The notes under the pieces were generated by a model that did not search any database, was not told the origin of the DNA, and saw only the letters and a list, made by a program, of their open reading frames with translations. This document shows, piece by piece, positions 28,166-38,200 of a stretch of 64,000 nt of DNA (position 1 is its first letter; each line of letters begins with the position of its first letter). The stretch comes from Pararhizobium capsulatum DSM 1112 (GTDB lineage Bacteria; Pseudomonadota; Alphaproteobacteria; Rhizobiales; Rhizobiaceae): the NCBI RefSeq assembly GCF_030814475.1, contig NZ_JAUSVF010000001.1, positions 2,672,001 to 2,736,000 on the forward strand, in the 5' to 3' direction. The position numbers and the translations under genes are program-made.

Positions 28166-28526
28166 GATGCTCGACGGAAACCTCTACATAGTCGAGTACG
28201 CCCGGCACGGGCGCGTTCGGCTTGCGGATCGATATCCTGGCACGGCGGATTTGCGGAAAACGCGAACAGAGCGTCGTCGCGACCTCGAGCGCCAATGCCT
28301 CGATGAGATAGCGTCGGCGACCTGTGATGATCTTCTCGATCTCGGTGAAGGCAATCCCGTAATGCACCGTATCTTCGATGGAATCATCCACCAGGGCGCT
28401 GCCCTGCTCGACGTCCAGTTCCGCGTCGACAAAGAATCGCTGGCCGAGAAACTCCTCCTCGTCGTGAACGCCATGGCGCGCGAAGAAGGCGCAGTTCTTG
28501 AGCGTGATCGTGTAGGTCGCTGTCAT
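28158..28526 (-). CDS. folB: Dihydroneopterin aldolase
   Basis: A 122-residue enzyme cleaving dihydroneopterin in folate synthesis. The family start LKNCAFFARHGVHDEEEFLGQRF, the tunnelling-fold strands, and the conserved YLIEALALEVATTL segment (with the catalytic glutamate region) are present. It lies between folP and folK with overlaps on both sides. Confidence 0.93.
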   Translation of the reverse strand: MTATYTITLKNCAFFARHGVHDEEEFLGQRFFVDAELDVEQGSALVDDSIEDTVHYGIAFTEIEKIITGRRRYLIEALALEVATTLCSRFPQIRRARISIRKPNAPVPGVLDYVEVSVEHHA

Positions 28527-29449
28527 CGTCCCGTCCCTTGTCTTTTTGCGCTCAGCATAGCATCCGAAACGAGCAGCGCATCCCTGTTGATTGCGACATT
28601 GTGTACGCGAAAAACCGCAGCCCCGGAAAGACGCAGGATGGCGGTCGTTGCCGCGGTGGCCGCGTCGCGCTGATCTGCCTCCCGATCCGTAACGGCACCC
28701 AAAAAGCGTTTTCGCGACGTACCGGCGAGAATCGGCAGGTTCAACGCAAATAACTCCGGGAAGCGGGCCATTAGCTCCAGATTTTCGGTCGTATCCTTGG
28801 CAAAGCCGAACCCGGGGTCGAGCACGATGCGATTGCGATCGACACCCGCCTCCGCCGCGATCTCCAGCGAGCGGTTCAGGAACAGGAACTGATCGTCGAT
28901 AACGTCGGCCAGCTTCTCCCGGTCACGACCGGTATGCATGATGCAGAGCCCCGCCCCCGTCCTGGCGGCGACAGAGGCGATCTCCGGTTCGCGCTGAAGA
29001 CCATGGACGTCATTGATGATGTGGGCACCGGCCTCGACCGCGAACCTTGCAGTCTCTGCGCGATAGGTATCGACGGAGAGGATCGCACTGGTCTTCGATG
29101 CCAGCGCCTCGATGACCGGCAGGATCCGATCCTGCTCTTCCGCGGCAGAAACCAGTGCGGCACCCGGCCGAGTCGATTCGCCACCGATGTCGAGTATCCC
29201 CGCTCCCGCTTCGACACACCGCAAAGCCTGCTGAATTGCATCGTCGGGTTCGTTGTGACGGCCACCATCCGAAAAGGAATCCGGGGTTACATTGATGATT
29301 GCCATAAGAACGCCCGTCGGCCCGAGCACCAGGCTCCTGTCGTGGGCAAGCTTCCACGCAAGGGGTAGAAATGGGGCAAACGGTTTGCTGGACATTCCAC
29401 TCCTGGAGATCGTGCCCGGATCCACGGAAGAATTCTCGGACTTGCTCAT
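28523..29449 (-). CDS. folP: Dihydropteroate synthase
   Basis: Condenses hydroxymethyl-dihydropterin pyrophosphate with p-aminobenzoate; the sulfonamide target. The 308-residue product has MAIINVTPDSFSDGG, LDIGGESTRPGA, IINDVHG, the DPGFGFAK pterin site and GTSRKRF for substrate binding. ATG 29449 is preferred because GGGAG lies six bases upstream; an ATG two codons earlier sits directly on that site. First gene of the folate operon. Confidence 0.96.
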   Translation of the reverse strand: MSKSENSSVDPGTISRSGMSSKPFAPFLPLAWKLAHDRSLVLGPTGVLMAIINVTPDSFSDGGRHNEPDDAIQQALRCVEAGAGILDIGGESTRPGAALVSAAEEQDRILPVIEALASKTSAILSVDTYRAETARFAVEAGAHIINDVHGLQREPEIASVAARTGAGLCIMHTGRDREKLADVIDDQFLFLNRSLEIAAEAGVDRNRIVLDPGFGFAKDTTENLELMARFPELFALNLPILAGTSRKRFLGAVTDREADQRDAATAATTAILRLSGAAVFRVHNVAINRDALLVSDAMLSAKRQGTGR

Positions 29450-29646
29450 TGACATCTCCCTGACCGACAGCCCTACGCCACCGATCTGATGCTATGGTAA
29501 AAAAGCGGCATAACCTTCAGTAAAAAAGAACTTTTTGGCCTGTCCGCCGAAGGTGTGGCGCAGGGTTGGCCGGCGATTTGCTGTTGCACTCCGGCTGGCT
29601 ATGCCCCAAGGTCCTTGCCAGTTCAACTGTGCAGACGTCAATTTTC

Positions 29647-30270
29647 ATGCCGATAGCCCGCATTTCCCTCGCCGCACTTCTCGCCTTCACGATTGTTGCA
29701 GGCGACGCCGGCATTTCGCAGGCTGAAACGCTCGTGAGCAAGTCGATTTCCTATTATGCGATTGGCGGCAGAACGGCGGCCGAGCTTGACGAAGCGCTGT
29801 CTGCGGGCGGACCTCTGATGAAATCCACCGGCAGTCGGCATCCGGGTGCGACACGCATCAAATTCGGCGGATCGATCACTTATGTGAAGCGCGGCGACCT
29901 CTGCGCTGTCGGCAGCGCGAAAGTGACGCTGAACACAAGGCTCATATTGCCGAGGTGGAAAAACAGACGAAAAGCCGGAACGGAACTGGCCCTCGTCTGG
30001 GACACGCTGTCGAGCGACATCAAGCGCCATGAAGAACGCCACGCAGAAATCGCCCGCAATCACGCCCGCCAGATGGAAAAGACGTTTCTGGCCCTCAAGC
30101 CGCAATCTGATTGCGAGCGTATGCAGGCGAGCGTTGCAAGGGCAAGCGAAGATGCGATCGTCGCGCATGACAAGGATCAGGCGCGTTTCGACAAAGCCGA
30201 AGCAGTGAACTTTGACAAACGTATGGTTCGCCTGCTGAAATACCGTCTCGACAGCCTGTCTGCAAAATAA
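29647..30270 (+). CDS. Secreted DUF922 protein with HEERH motif (predicted Zn-dependent protease)
   Basis: A 207-residue exported protein: signal peptide cleaved after GISQA, then a DUF922 domain. It contains HEERH at residues 128-132, the HExxH zinc motif expected of the predicted secreted Zn-dependent protease family, followed by AEIARNHARQME. Tryptophan and tyrosine residues typical of the family are present near the N-terminal half (SYYAIGG). The ATG at 29647 begins the signal peptide; a longer frame has no support. Activity is inferred from the motif only. Confidence 0.8.
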   Translation: MPIARISLAALLAFTIVAGDAGISQAETLVSKSISYYAIGGRTAAELDEALSAGGPLMKSTGSRHPGATRIKFGGSITYVKRGDLCAVGSAKVTLNTRLILPRWKNRRKAGTELALVWDTLSSDIKRHEERHAEIARNHARQMEKTFLALKPQSDCERMQASVARASEDAIVAHDKDQARFDKAEAVNFDKRMVRLLKYRLDSLSAK

Positions 30271-30589
30271 CTGACTTTGGTCAGTTCCAGCCTTGTCGAT
30301 GTAGAGTTAGGCGTCGCGATGAAGCCGCCTGCCAAGGTCGGCAAATCAGTCGCCGCCCATAACCGCAAAACCTTTCGCGGACCTTTCCTGTCAACAGTAT
30401 GTCATTGGTGAATTCTAGCGATGGAATACACCAGAAAGATGCGCTATTGTTCAATCATCGAAGGAAAGCAAGAGTTCAGACATTTTTCATCGATGGAATG
30501 AACCTAATGAGTTTAACGGCCATGATGGTCGCTCGAACCAAAGTATAGTTTCGCGTTAGACTGGCTTTTGCGGGAGCGATTTTCGACCC
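30271..30589. other. Intergenic region, upstream part
   Basis: Contains no supported gene. A possible weak promoter (TTAGAC at 30556, GATTTT at 30578, 16-base gap) could drive the small RNA candidate that follows. Confidence 0.35.
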
Positions 30590-30718
30590 GCCGACCGCCG
30601 CAGCGCCTATTGTGTTCTCCTGGCGTATCTTTACGCAGCAGATGTTCCCTCCCTCATCTGCATGCGATGCGCCCTCCTGGCCTCGCTCGTCCGTTTCGGC
30701 AAGCGAGGCTTTTTTTTG
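30590..30718 (+). ncRNA. Candidate trans-acting small RNA with CU-rich hairpin loops
   Basis: About 130 nt with no open frame, ending in a strong Rho-independent terminator although no plus-strand gene precedes it by less than 320 bp. Two upstream stem-loops are visible: GCGTA/TACGC (30623-30636) and a seven-base-pair stem GCAGATG/CATCTGC (30638-30661) whose ten-base loop is TTCCCTCCCT, an anti-Shine-Dalgarno sequence. TTCTCCT and GCCCTCCT repeat the theme at 30615 and 30671. This resembles the rhizobial and Rhodobacter sRNAs that expose CCUCC in loops. Transcription is not shown; the 5' end is a guess. Confidence 0.55.
30680..30718 (+). terminator. Strong terminator ending the small RNA candidate
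   Basis: GCCTCGCT pairs with AGCGAGGC, followed by a run of nine T residues on the plus strand. The ferredoxin gene on the other strand also ends here at 30748. Confidence 0.88.
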
Positions 30719-30747
30719 CCTTTACGAAAACTCGCAGCCAACCGGCG

Positions 30748-31068
30748 TTATGCCTGACGTTCCGGAACATGAACGACGAGCCCGTCGAGGCCGTCGTTCA
30801 TCTTGATCTGGCAGGAGAGCCGCGAGGTTGGCTTCACCTCGTAGGCGAAGTCGAGCATATCCTCTTCCATCGCCTCCGGCGGGCCGACGATCGCTGACCA
30901 GGCGTCGTCGATGTAGACATGACAGGTGGCACAGGCACAGGCGCCGCCACATTCGGCTTCAATGCCTGGCACGGAGTTGCGCACGGCGTTTTCCATCACG
31001 GTCGAGCCGTTCTGGACGTCGAAGTCATACTGGGTGCCGTCGAAGGCGATGATCTTGAGTTTGGTCAT
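30748..31068 (-). CDS. 2Fe-2S ferredoxin, adrenodoxin type
   Basis: A 106-residue plant/adrenodoxin-type ferredoxin. Cluster ligands follow C-X5-C-X2-C at residues 40, 46 and 49 ([12 protein letters not shown]) with the fourth cysteine in RLSCQI. The acidic helix region ([14 protein letters not shown]) fits the adrenodoxin subgroup, which passes electrons to P450s or to iron-sulfur assembly. It stands alone, so its partner is not given by context. Start at ATG 31068 with GGAACC upstream; the longer frame is unsupported. Confidence 0.92.
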   Translation of the reverse strand: MTKLKIIAFDGTQYDFDVQNGSTVMENAVRNSVPGIEAECGGACACATCHVYIDDAWSAIVGPPEAMEEDMLDFAYEVKPTSRLSCQIKMNDGLDGLVVHVPERQA

Positions 31069-31393
31069 GATGGTTCCGGATGTCTTGTCTCTGCAACCGC
31101 GGTCTTTCGCTTCGAAAGTTGATCCGCGGTCGGTTGCTGTGGATCTCGGGCCTTTGGCCCTGCATATACCCTCTGAGCGCAACGCCGGGGTTTGCGGCTC
31201 GTGTTGAAGCGCTGATCTTTGAAAAAATTCCGCCCGCGCTTAAAAGAAGCACAGGCAAAACGCGGTGAATGGGCGGAAGTTCTTCCACGAAATGCTTTCG
31301 CGCGTCAACTCTGGCAACCGGCAAAACAAAAGAGCTCGTTGCTGCGTGGCGCCGGGCTCTTCGGGCAGGTCGTCAATGGAAGCAGTGTTGTCC
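31069..31393. other. Intergenic region upstream of the ferredoxin gene
   Basis: 325 bp. It should hold the ferredoxin promoter and the terminator of the Hpt gene (next entry). No other feature seen. Confidence 0.45.
31326..31362 (-). terminator. Probable terminator of the Hpt gene
   Basis: Nine-base-pair stem with one G-T pair (AAGAGCTCG with CGGGCTCTT), 14-base loop, and on the minus strand TTTTGTTTTGC. Weaker than the other terminators because of the large loop. Confidence 0.55.
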
Positions 31394-31762
31394 TCAGCGG
31401 CAGAGCCTGAGGATGAAGAGCTCCGCATCAAGAACCGCGGCACTCAGCAGCGCGATATGGGCAGGCTCGCTCGGATCGCGCTCGACGGCGCCGGCGGCTT
31501 CGGCAACAGCAAAGGCACCGATACCGAGAGCCGCTCCCTTTAGACGATGGGCGATTTCGCCGCGCGCACCACCCGTATCCTCGGAGAGGTTTTTCAAAAG
31601 CTGGCGGGTTTGACGCGCAAAGAGCTGCAGAACCTCGATCTCCAGAGCCTTGTCACCCATGGTCTGGTTCGACAGGTGCTCAAGATCAATAGCCTTCGAC
31701 GGCAAAGGACGTGCAGTGTGTGAATTATCAGGTGCTTCGAATGCGATCTGGAGTGCCGCCAT
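31394..31762 (-). CDS. Stand-alone Hpt phosphotransfer protein
   Basis: A 122-residue single-domain histidine phosphotransferase. The phosphoacceptor His72 lies in IAHRLKGAALGIGA, followed by the usual small-residue helix FAVAEAAGAVE. There is no kinase domain, so it relays phosphate between a hybrid kinase and a receiver. It is not ChpT, which has a different fold. ATG 31762 follows AGGGA; an upstream extension to 31855 is unlikely. It is divergent from the giant polar-growth gene. Confidence 0.83.
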   Translation of the reverse strand: MAALQIAFEAPDNSHTARPLPSKAIDLEHLSNQTMGDKALEIEVLQLFARQTRQLLKNLSEDTGGARGEIAHRLKGAALGIGAFAVAEAAGAVERDPSEPAHIALLSAAVLDAELFILRLCR

Positions 31763-32274
31763 GCCAATATTCCCTAGCTTGCTATATCGAGCCGAGAGCC
31801 TAAGGGGCATTCCCCAATGTCCGCCGCACGGCCGGCTTTCCTGAACTGAATGCATCTTGTGGAAAGCGGCGATGCTATCTGATTAAAAGCAGGCTGAAAG
31901 AAGGCAGATTTTACTCCGTATGGTTAACGTCTCATAAACCACGGAAATCCAAGGCTTTCCAAGTACCGAACATCGCCCTTTTGTTAAGAAATTGTTAGCA
32001 TTTTAACGATTGAGGCAGCGGCTTAATTGTAAGAAACCAGTGAATGTGTCACTACGGTACGTTGAGAAACCTGTTCATGGCTCTTAGGGGCTTGCAGGAC
32101 GAAGTGGTTGCTTAAAAGCGCCACGATGCGTGATTGGAATGGGTGCAGGTCAGGGTATTGCGTGGATGCGATCTCGCGTATCTTGCTGTCACCGTCCGGA
32201 TCCGGAGAATGCCCGATGCAGCCCGCTGCTAAAGGCTCTTCCGGCAGGACAGTTTAGTAACGAGGCGTATCCGC
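31763..32274. other. Divergent regulatory region with a possible CtrA site
   Basis: 512 bp between the Hpt gene and the giant plus-strand gene. At 31984-31998 it has TTAA-N7-TTAG, one base from the CtrA consensus TTAA-N7-TTAA. The middle is AT-rich. No coding feature is supported. Confidence 0.4.
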
Positions 32275-35200
32275 ATGGCGACCAACAAGACCACCGAGTC
32301 GATCGACGACAAAGCATTTCAGGCGTTGGAAGACGCTCTGAAAATCGACTTTGACGAACTGAAGTCTGCCGTCAGCGACAAGTCTCCGCAGGAGACTTCG
32401 CCCCGTTCTGCGACGAGCAGCCAACCGCGCACGGCGCGGCCTGCCAACGAAACCGCAAAGACGAATGAAGCGCCGAGGAGCCTTGCTCCCGAGCCAGCCC
32501 TGAAGTCCCCGTCCCTCGCCCCCGCCAACGACGATACCCGCAAATCTCCCGCCGCCGTGCTGCGGTCGCTCGATCTTCGCTCGAGCCGCACCAGCATGCG
32601 AGTTGCCGCGCTGGTTTCGCTGCTCTGGGTGCTCGGGGGTCTTGGGGTTGCAAACCTGCTTTACGGCCCTGAAATCTGGCAGATCCGGTCGTTGAACGAT
32701 CTTGCGGCCATGCCGGGCGCCATCGGCGTCGCGATCTTCATCATCCTGCCGGTGATGCTGTTCTTCTCCTTCGCCCTGATGCTTGCCCGTGCGCACGAAC
32801 TGCGCAACGCCGCCCGCTCGATGGCAGAAGTCGCCCTTCGTCTCGCAGAGCCCGAAACGGCCGCTTCCGAGCGGATCATGACGGTCGGCCAGGCCGTGCG
32901 CCGTGAGGTCTCGGCCATGAACGAAGGCATCGAGCGCACCATTGCGCGCGCCACCGAGCTGGAAACCCTTGTCCATTCGGAAGTGAATGCGCTCGAGCGC
33001 AGCTACAGCGACAACGAACTTCGCGTCCGCACCCTCGTTCAGGAACTCGGCCTGGAGCGGGAAGCCATCGTCGGTCATGCCGAGCGCATCCGCTCCTCGA
33101 TCTCCGGCGCGCATTCCCAGCTCAAGGAAGAGCTGAGCACGGCGAGCGACGAAATTTCGTCACGCCTTGCCACATCAGGCGAAGCCTTCGCCTCGCTTAT
33201 CGAGACCCGTGCCGCGACGCTCATGGAACGCTCGACAGATGCTGCGCAAACCATCGACGCAATTTTGTCGACCCGGACGGATGCAATGCTTTCCGGCCTC
33301 ACGACTGCAGGCGTGAAACTCAGCCACGAATTCGATACGCGCCTCGAAACGCTCAGCCAGACGCTTGCCAAGCGCGGCCAGCAGTTGCTCGGTCAGTTCG
33401 AAACGCGCGCCTCGACGCTTGATGCCAATACTGAAAAGCTGAATGCCGCTCTCAACGAGCGCGCTCGCCAACTGAACGAAACGCTCATCGCCCGTACCCG
33501 CGATCTCAACGAGAGCCTGAACATCGGCCAGCAGGCCATCACCGGCGGTCTCGATGATATCCTCAACTCGCTGAATGCCACGCTCGACGAAAAGGGCGCG
33601 AACTTTCGCCAGAGCCTGAAGACGAGCGCCGACGACGCGATCATGGATCTCGACCTGCGCTCTGGCTTCTTCGAAGAAAAGCTTCAGACGACGGTTGGCC
33701 AGCTTGCAACAGCATTCGACGGTCGCTTCCACGAATTCGCCTCCGCCTTCGACAAGCGGGCGGGTTTGCTCGACGGTAAACTGACGGAAAGCCTGGCTCG
33801 CATCAACGAATCCGTCTCCGGCGGGTCTGATGCCATCGGCGGCATTCTCGACAAGGGCATCGAAAAATTCGAATCCGCCCTCTCCGACCAGTCGCTGACG
33901 CTCGCCACGACGCTTGGCACCACGCAGGACTTCATCGAAGAAACGATCACCAGCCGCACGAACGTGCTTGGCGATGCTCTCAGCAACGCGCATCAGAAGA
34001 TCGATGATGTGCTTGCCGAACGCTCCGTCAGCCTGATGAGCGCTCTGACCGAGGCGCAGGATCGCATTGAAAATGGCTTTGCCAACCGGGCGAGCACACT
34101 GGAAACTGCTCTCGGCGAAACCCAGCAACGGATCGGCGAAGCGCAGGATCGCATCTCTCAGACCCTCGACAGCCGCACCAGCGGCTTCATCGACAATCTG
34201 CAGGCCATCCACGGGCGCATTGAGGCAACCCTCGTTAATCGCGCCGACGACATCACCAGCGCGATTGCAGCCACCCATCACCGGCTGGACAACACGCTCG
34301 CCGAGCGGACGCTCGATCTTTCCACCGTACTCGCAGCGAGCTCGGAAGCCATCGACAGCGCGTTCGAAGGCACGGCCGAGCGGATCGATACGATCATGGC
34401 GCATAGGACCGGCGCCCTTTCAAGCGTACTGGCAACGTCCGTCGGCTCCATTGACGCGACGATCGGCGGCACCACTGATCGCCTCGATACCCTGCTCACC
34501 GAGCGTCATCACGCTATCGGAGATACCCTGGCAACCTCCGTTGCAGCAATGGAATCGACAATCGGCGGCACGGCCGAACATCTTGGAGCATTGCTGTCCG
34601 AAGGACATCGCGCTATCGGCAATACTCTCGGAGCGTCGATAGGTTCCATCGAAACCACCATCGGTGGCACGACGGAACGTCTTGATGCCCTTCTTTCCGA
34701 GCGTCACCGCGCACTCGGCGAAACCCTGGAAAGCCATACCCAAAAGCTGGATGGTGCCCTGGCAGAACGCTCGAACGAGATCGCCGGTATCATGGCGTCG
34801 CGCGCCAACGAAATGGCGGACACGCTTGTCAGCCGCACGGAAGAGATTGCCGATAACCTTTCCTTCCGGGCGACGGTCATTGCGGAAACCATGGCCGATC
34901 GCGTCGGCGATATCGAAAATCACCTCTCAAGCCGCATGGCAGAGGCCGCCGAAAACCTGACTGGCCGCGCCAGCGAGATTGCCGGCGGCATGACCGAAAC
35001 GACGGCTCGCATTGCTGACCATCTCTCCGATCAGACTGCCCGCATTGCAGAAAATCTCTCAAGCCAGACAGCTCGCATTGCGGAAAACCTGTCGGGCGAG
35101 ACAACTCGTATTGCAGAAAACCTCTCAGGTCAGACGGCTCGCGTAACGGAAAATCTTTCCGGCCAGGCGTCGGCTCTTGCATCCACCATGCGGGACCATG

Positions 35201-38200
35201 CAGGCGAAATCGAGCGAACCCTTTCGGAGCGCACCGAACAACTTTCAGGCGCACTCGGCTCTACCCACGAGCAAATCCGCGCGACGCTGGATGAGAGAAT
35301 TCTTGCGATCAACAGCGCCGTCGACAGCGGCAAGACGCAGCTTTCCGAGTTGCTCGACGATCAGGCCATGTCCATCGCGACAACGCTTGCAACCAGCGCC
35401 AGCATGCTCGAAATGACCCTTGATGAACGCCAGGCAGCGCTGGGCGGCGCCATCGACCGCAGCGCCGAAGCGCTGGAACAGCGGGTGCTGTCCAGCACCT
35501 CACATCTGACGGGACAGCTCACAGAAACCGCCGATCAGATCGGCCGTGCCGCAGATGCACTCAGCACGCGCATGGACACGTCGCTCTCGGCCATCAACGG
35601 CCGGCTGGACGAAACCGGCTCGCGCATCGAGCTCAATCTCGGCTCGCTGGAAGATCGTATCCGCAACAGCATCGGCGGCGTCGATGAGCTTGTCGAAGGC
35701 GCAAGCCGCCGTATTGCAGAGACGCTCGAAAGCCGCACGGCAGCCCTCCAGAGCGTCGCCGAAACGACGTCGAGCCGTATCGCTGAAACGCTATCCGAGC
35801 GGGTTGCCGAAATCGACAGCGTCAGCGACGCCGCAAGCCGCCGCATTGCTGAAGCCCTCGATAGCCGCACCGTCGAACTCCAGCGCATGGCCGAAGCGAC
35901 CAGCGCGCGGATTGCAGATACGCTCTCGGACAAGGTTGCCGAACTGGACAGCACGACCAGTAAAGCAAGCCGCCGCATCGCCGATACGCTTTCCGGTCAC
36001 GCTGCAGAAATCGGCCGCGTCAGCGAAGATGCCGCAAACCGTATCGGAGCAAGCATCGAAGGCGGCACGAACCGCATCGAAGAGCGCCTGGGCACGATGG
36101 ATCGCGCGCTCAATATCGGTCTCGACAATGTGAGCCGTACGATCGAAGGCAAGGCAGCTGTCTTGGTGACCGGTCTGCGCGGCGCCGTCAGCGACGCCTC
36201 CGAAGGCATCGATGCGGAAGCTGCCCGCTCCTCCGCCATGCTGGCAAAGGCCGGCGAAGACTTCGCCCAGGCTTTGGCCGCTCGCCAGACCGACTTCCAG
36301 TCCGCGATTGAGCAGACGGCCGCAACAGCCGCTATGCGCAGCGCGGAACTCGCCCGCTCCGTCGGCGCGGCCTCAGACAACGCCGCAGCCCGCATCGCCG
36401 ATGCCCAATCGCGCCTTTCGGAGCACAGTGCTACCCTGCACCAGAACCTTTCTGATGTTGAAAAAGCGCTGGAAGCGCGCGGCAATGCTATTCGCACAAC
36501 ACTGGATGATCGCACCCGGGAGCTCAACTCGATGCTGTCCGGCCGCGCTTCCGAACTGTCGCGCATCATCGACGAGCAGGCTCGCCCCGTTATCGAGCAA
36601 TATGCGGAAACCGGGCGCGAAGCAGCGCAGCGCATTTCGAGCGCGGCGCAGGAAAGCGCTGCCCGCCTGCGCGCGGAAAATGCGGCCATGCTCGAAAGCC
36701 TGACCAGCCAGACCGGCGAGACGCTGAATGCGATCTCGACCCGCGCCGAAGAAACTGCAGCCGCCATGCGAATGGTCGAAAATCGTCTGCAATCGACGGC
36801 TGCCGGCCTGATCGACCAACTGGCTGCCAGCAACACGGCCATTTCGGGCGTGATCGAGCAGGCCAGCGCCAATCTGGGCGCGATGGACAACCAGCTGGAA
36901 TCGACGACCACGCGCTTCAGCGAATCTGCAGCGCGCGCTTCGGATATCCTGTCGTCCTCCTCCCGCCTGCTGGAAGGCCGTGTCGACAAGCTCGTCACCA
37001 TTTCCGGGGACACGCTGTCGCAGATCGGCGGTATCGTCGGCCGATTTGAAGACCACTCGAAGGTTTTGGGTCAGGCATCTGATCTTCTGGCTGCTGCCCA
37101 GTCCAATCTCGTCAGCACGCTTGAGGAACGTCAGGAAGCCCTGCGTACTCTTTCGGTCGGCCTTGTCAGCCGCTCGGAGGAAATCGAAAAGACGATGCAC
37201 GCCCTCGAAGGTTTCGTCGATGGAGCATTCCAGCGTGCCGAGGAACGTTCGACCGCAGTTGCCACCAACCTGCGCAGCGGGATTCAAAATTCCTTCCACG
37301 ATGTTGGCCGCATCCTCACAGAAGCAGAGGAGCGCACGACGTCCGCGGCCCAGGCCATGAGCGCGGCCGTCGTCAAGGCTGGCGAAGATGCCGGCGCTTC
37401 CGTTGAAGGTGCCTTCGCCCGGGCGGAAGATCGTTCTCGCGAAGTCTCCGGCAATCTGCGATCAGGTGTTCGCTCGTCGCTTGCAGAAGTCAACAAGACC
37501 CTTTCGGAGACGGAAGAGCGCACCCTTAGCGCCGCCGAAGCCATGAGCAACGCCGTTTCCAAGGCCAGCGAAGATGCCGGCCTTGCAATCGAGAGCGCCT
37601 TCGTTCGCGCCGAGGAAAAATCCAAGGAAGCAGCGACCCGCCTGCGCGGCAGCGTCGGCGCTTCGGTCTCCGACGTCGATCGCATGCTCACGGAAAGCGG
37701 CAAGAAGTCGGATGCCGCAACCGAGGCGATGCGTGAAGGCATCCGTCAGGCCGTCGAGGAGGCCATCGTCCGCTTCAGCGGCGCAACCGACGACATCCGC
37801 CGCTCGGCGGGCGAGATCCGCAAGGAACTCGACCTGACGCGTGAAGAGCTGAAGCGCGGTGCCTTCGATCTGCCGGAAGAAGCCAAGGAAAACGCAGCCG
37901 TCATGCGGCGCGCTGTTGCCGAGCAGATCAAGGCGCTTCAGGAACTGTCCGACATCATCGGAAAATCTTCCAGCCAGCTTGAAATAGCTCAGCCCGTTGC
38001 GTCCCGTGCGACAGCTGTTCATCAACCCGTTTCTCAACCGCGTCCTGCCGCACAGCCGGATATTGCCTCTGTTCTGCGCGACGAGCAGCCTGCCCTGCGT
38101 GGCAGCCTTGGCTTGGAAAGCCGCGCTGTAGAGCCCGCACGCGCCCCGCAAACGGCAATTCAACGCCCGGTCGTCCAGGCAGCCCCGCCCCCCCGCCAGC

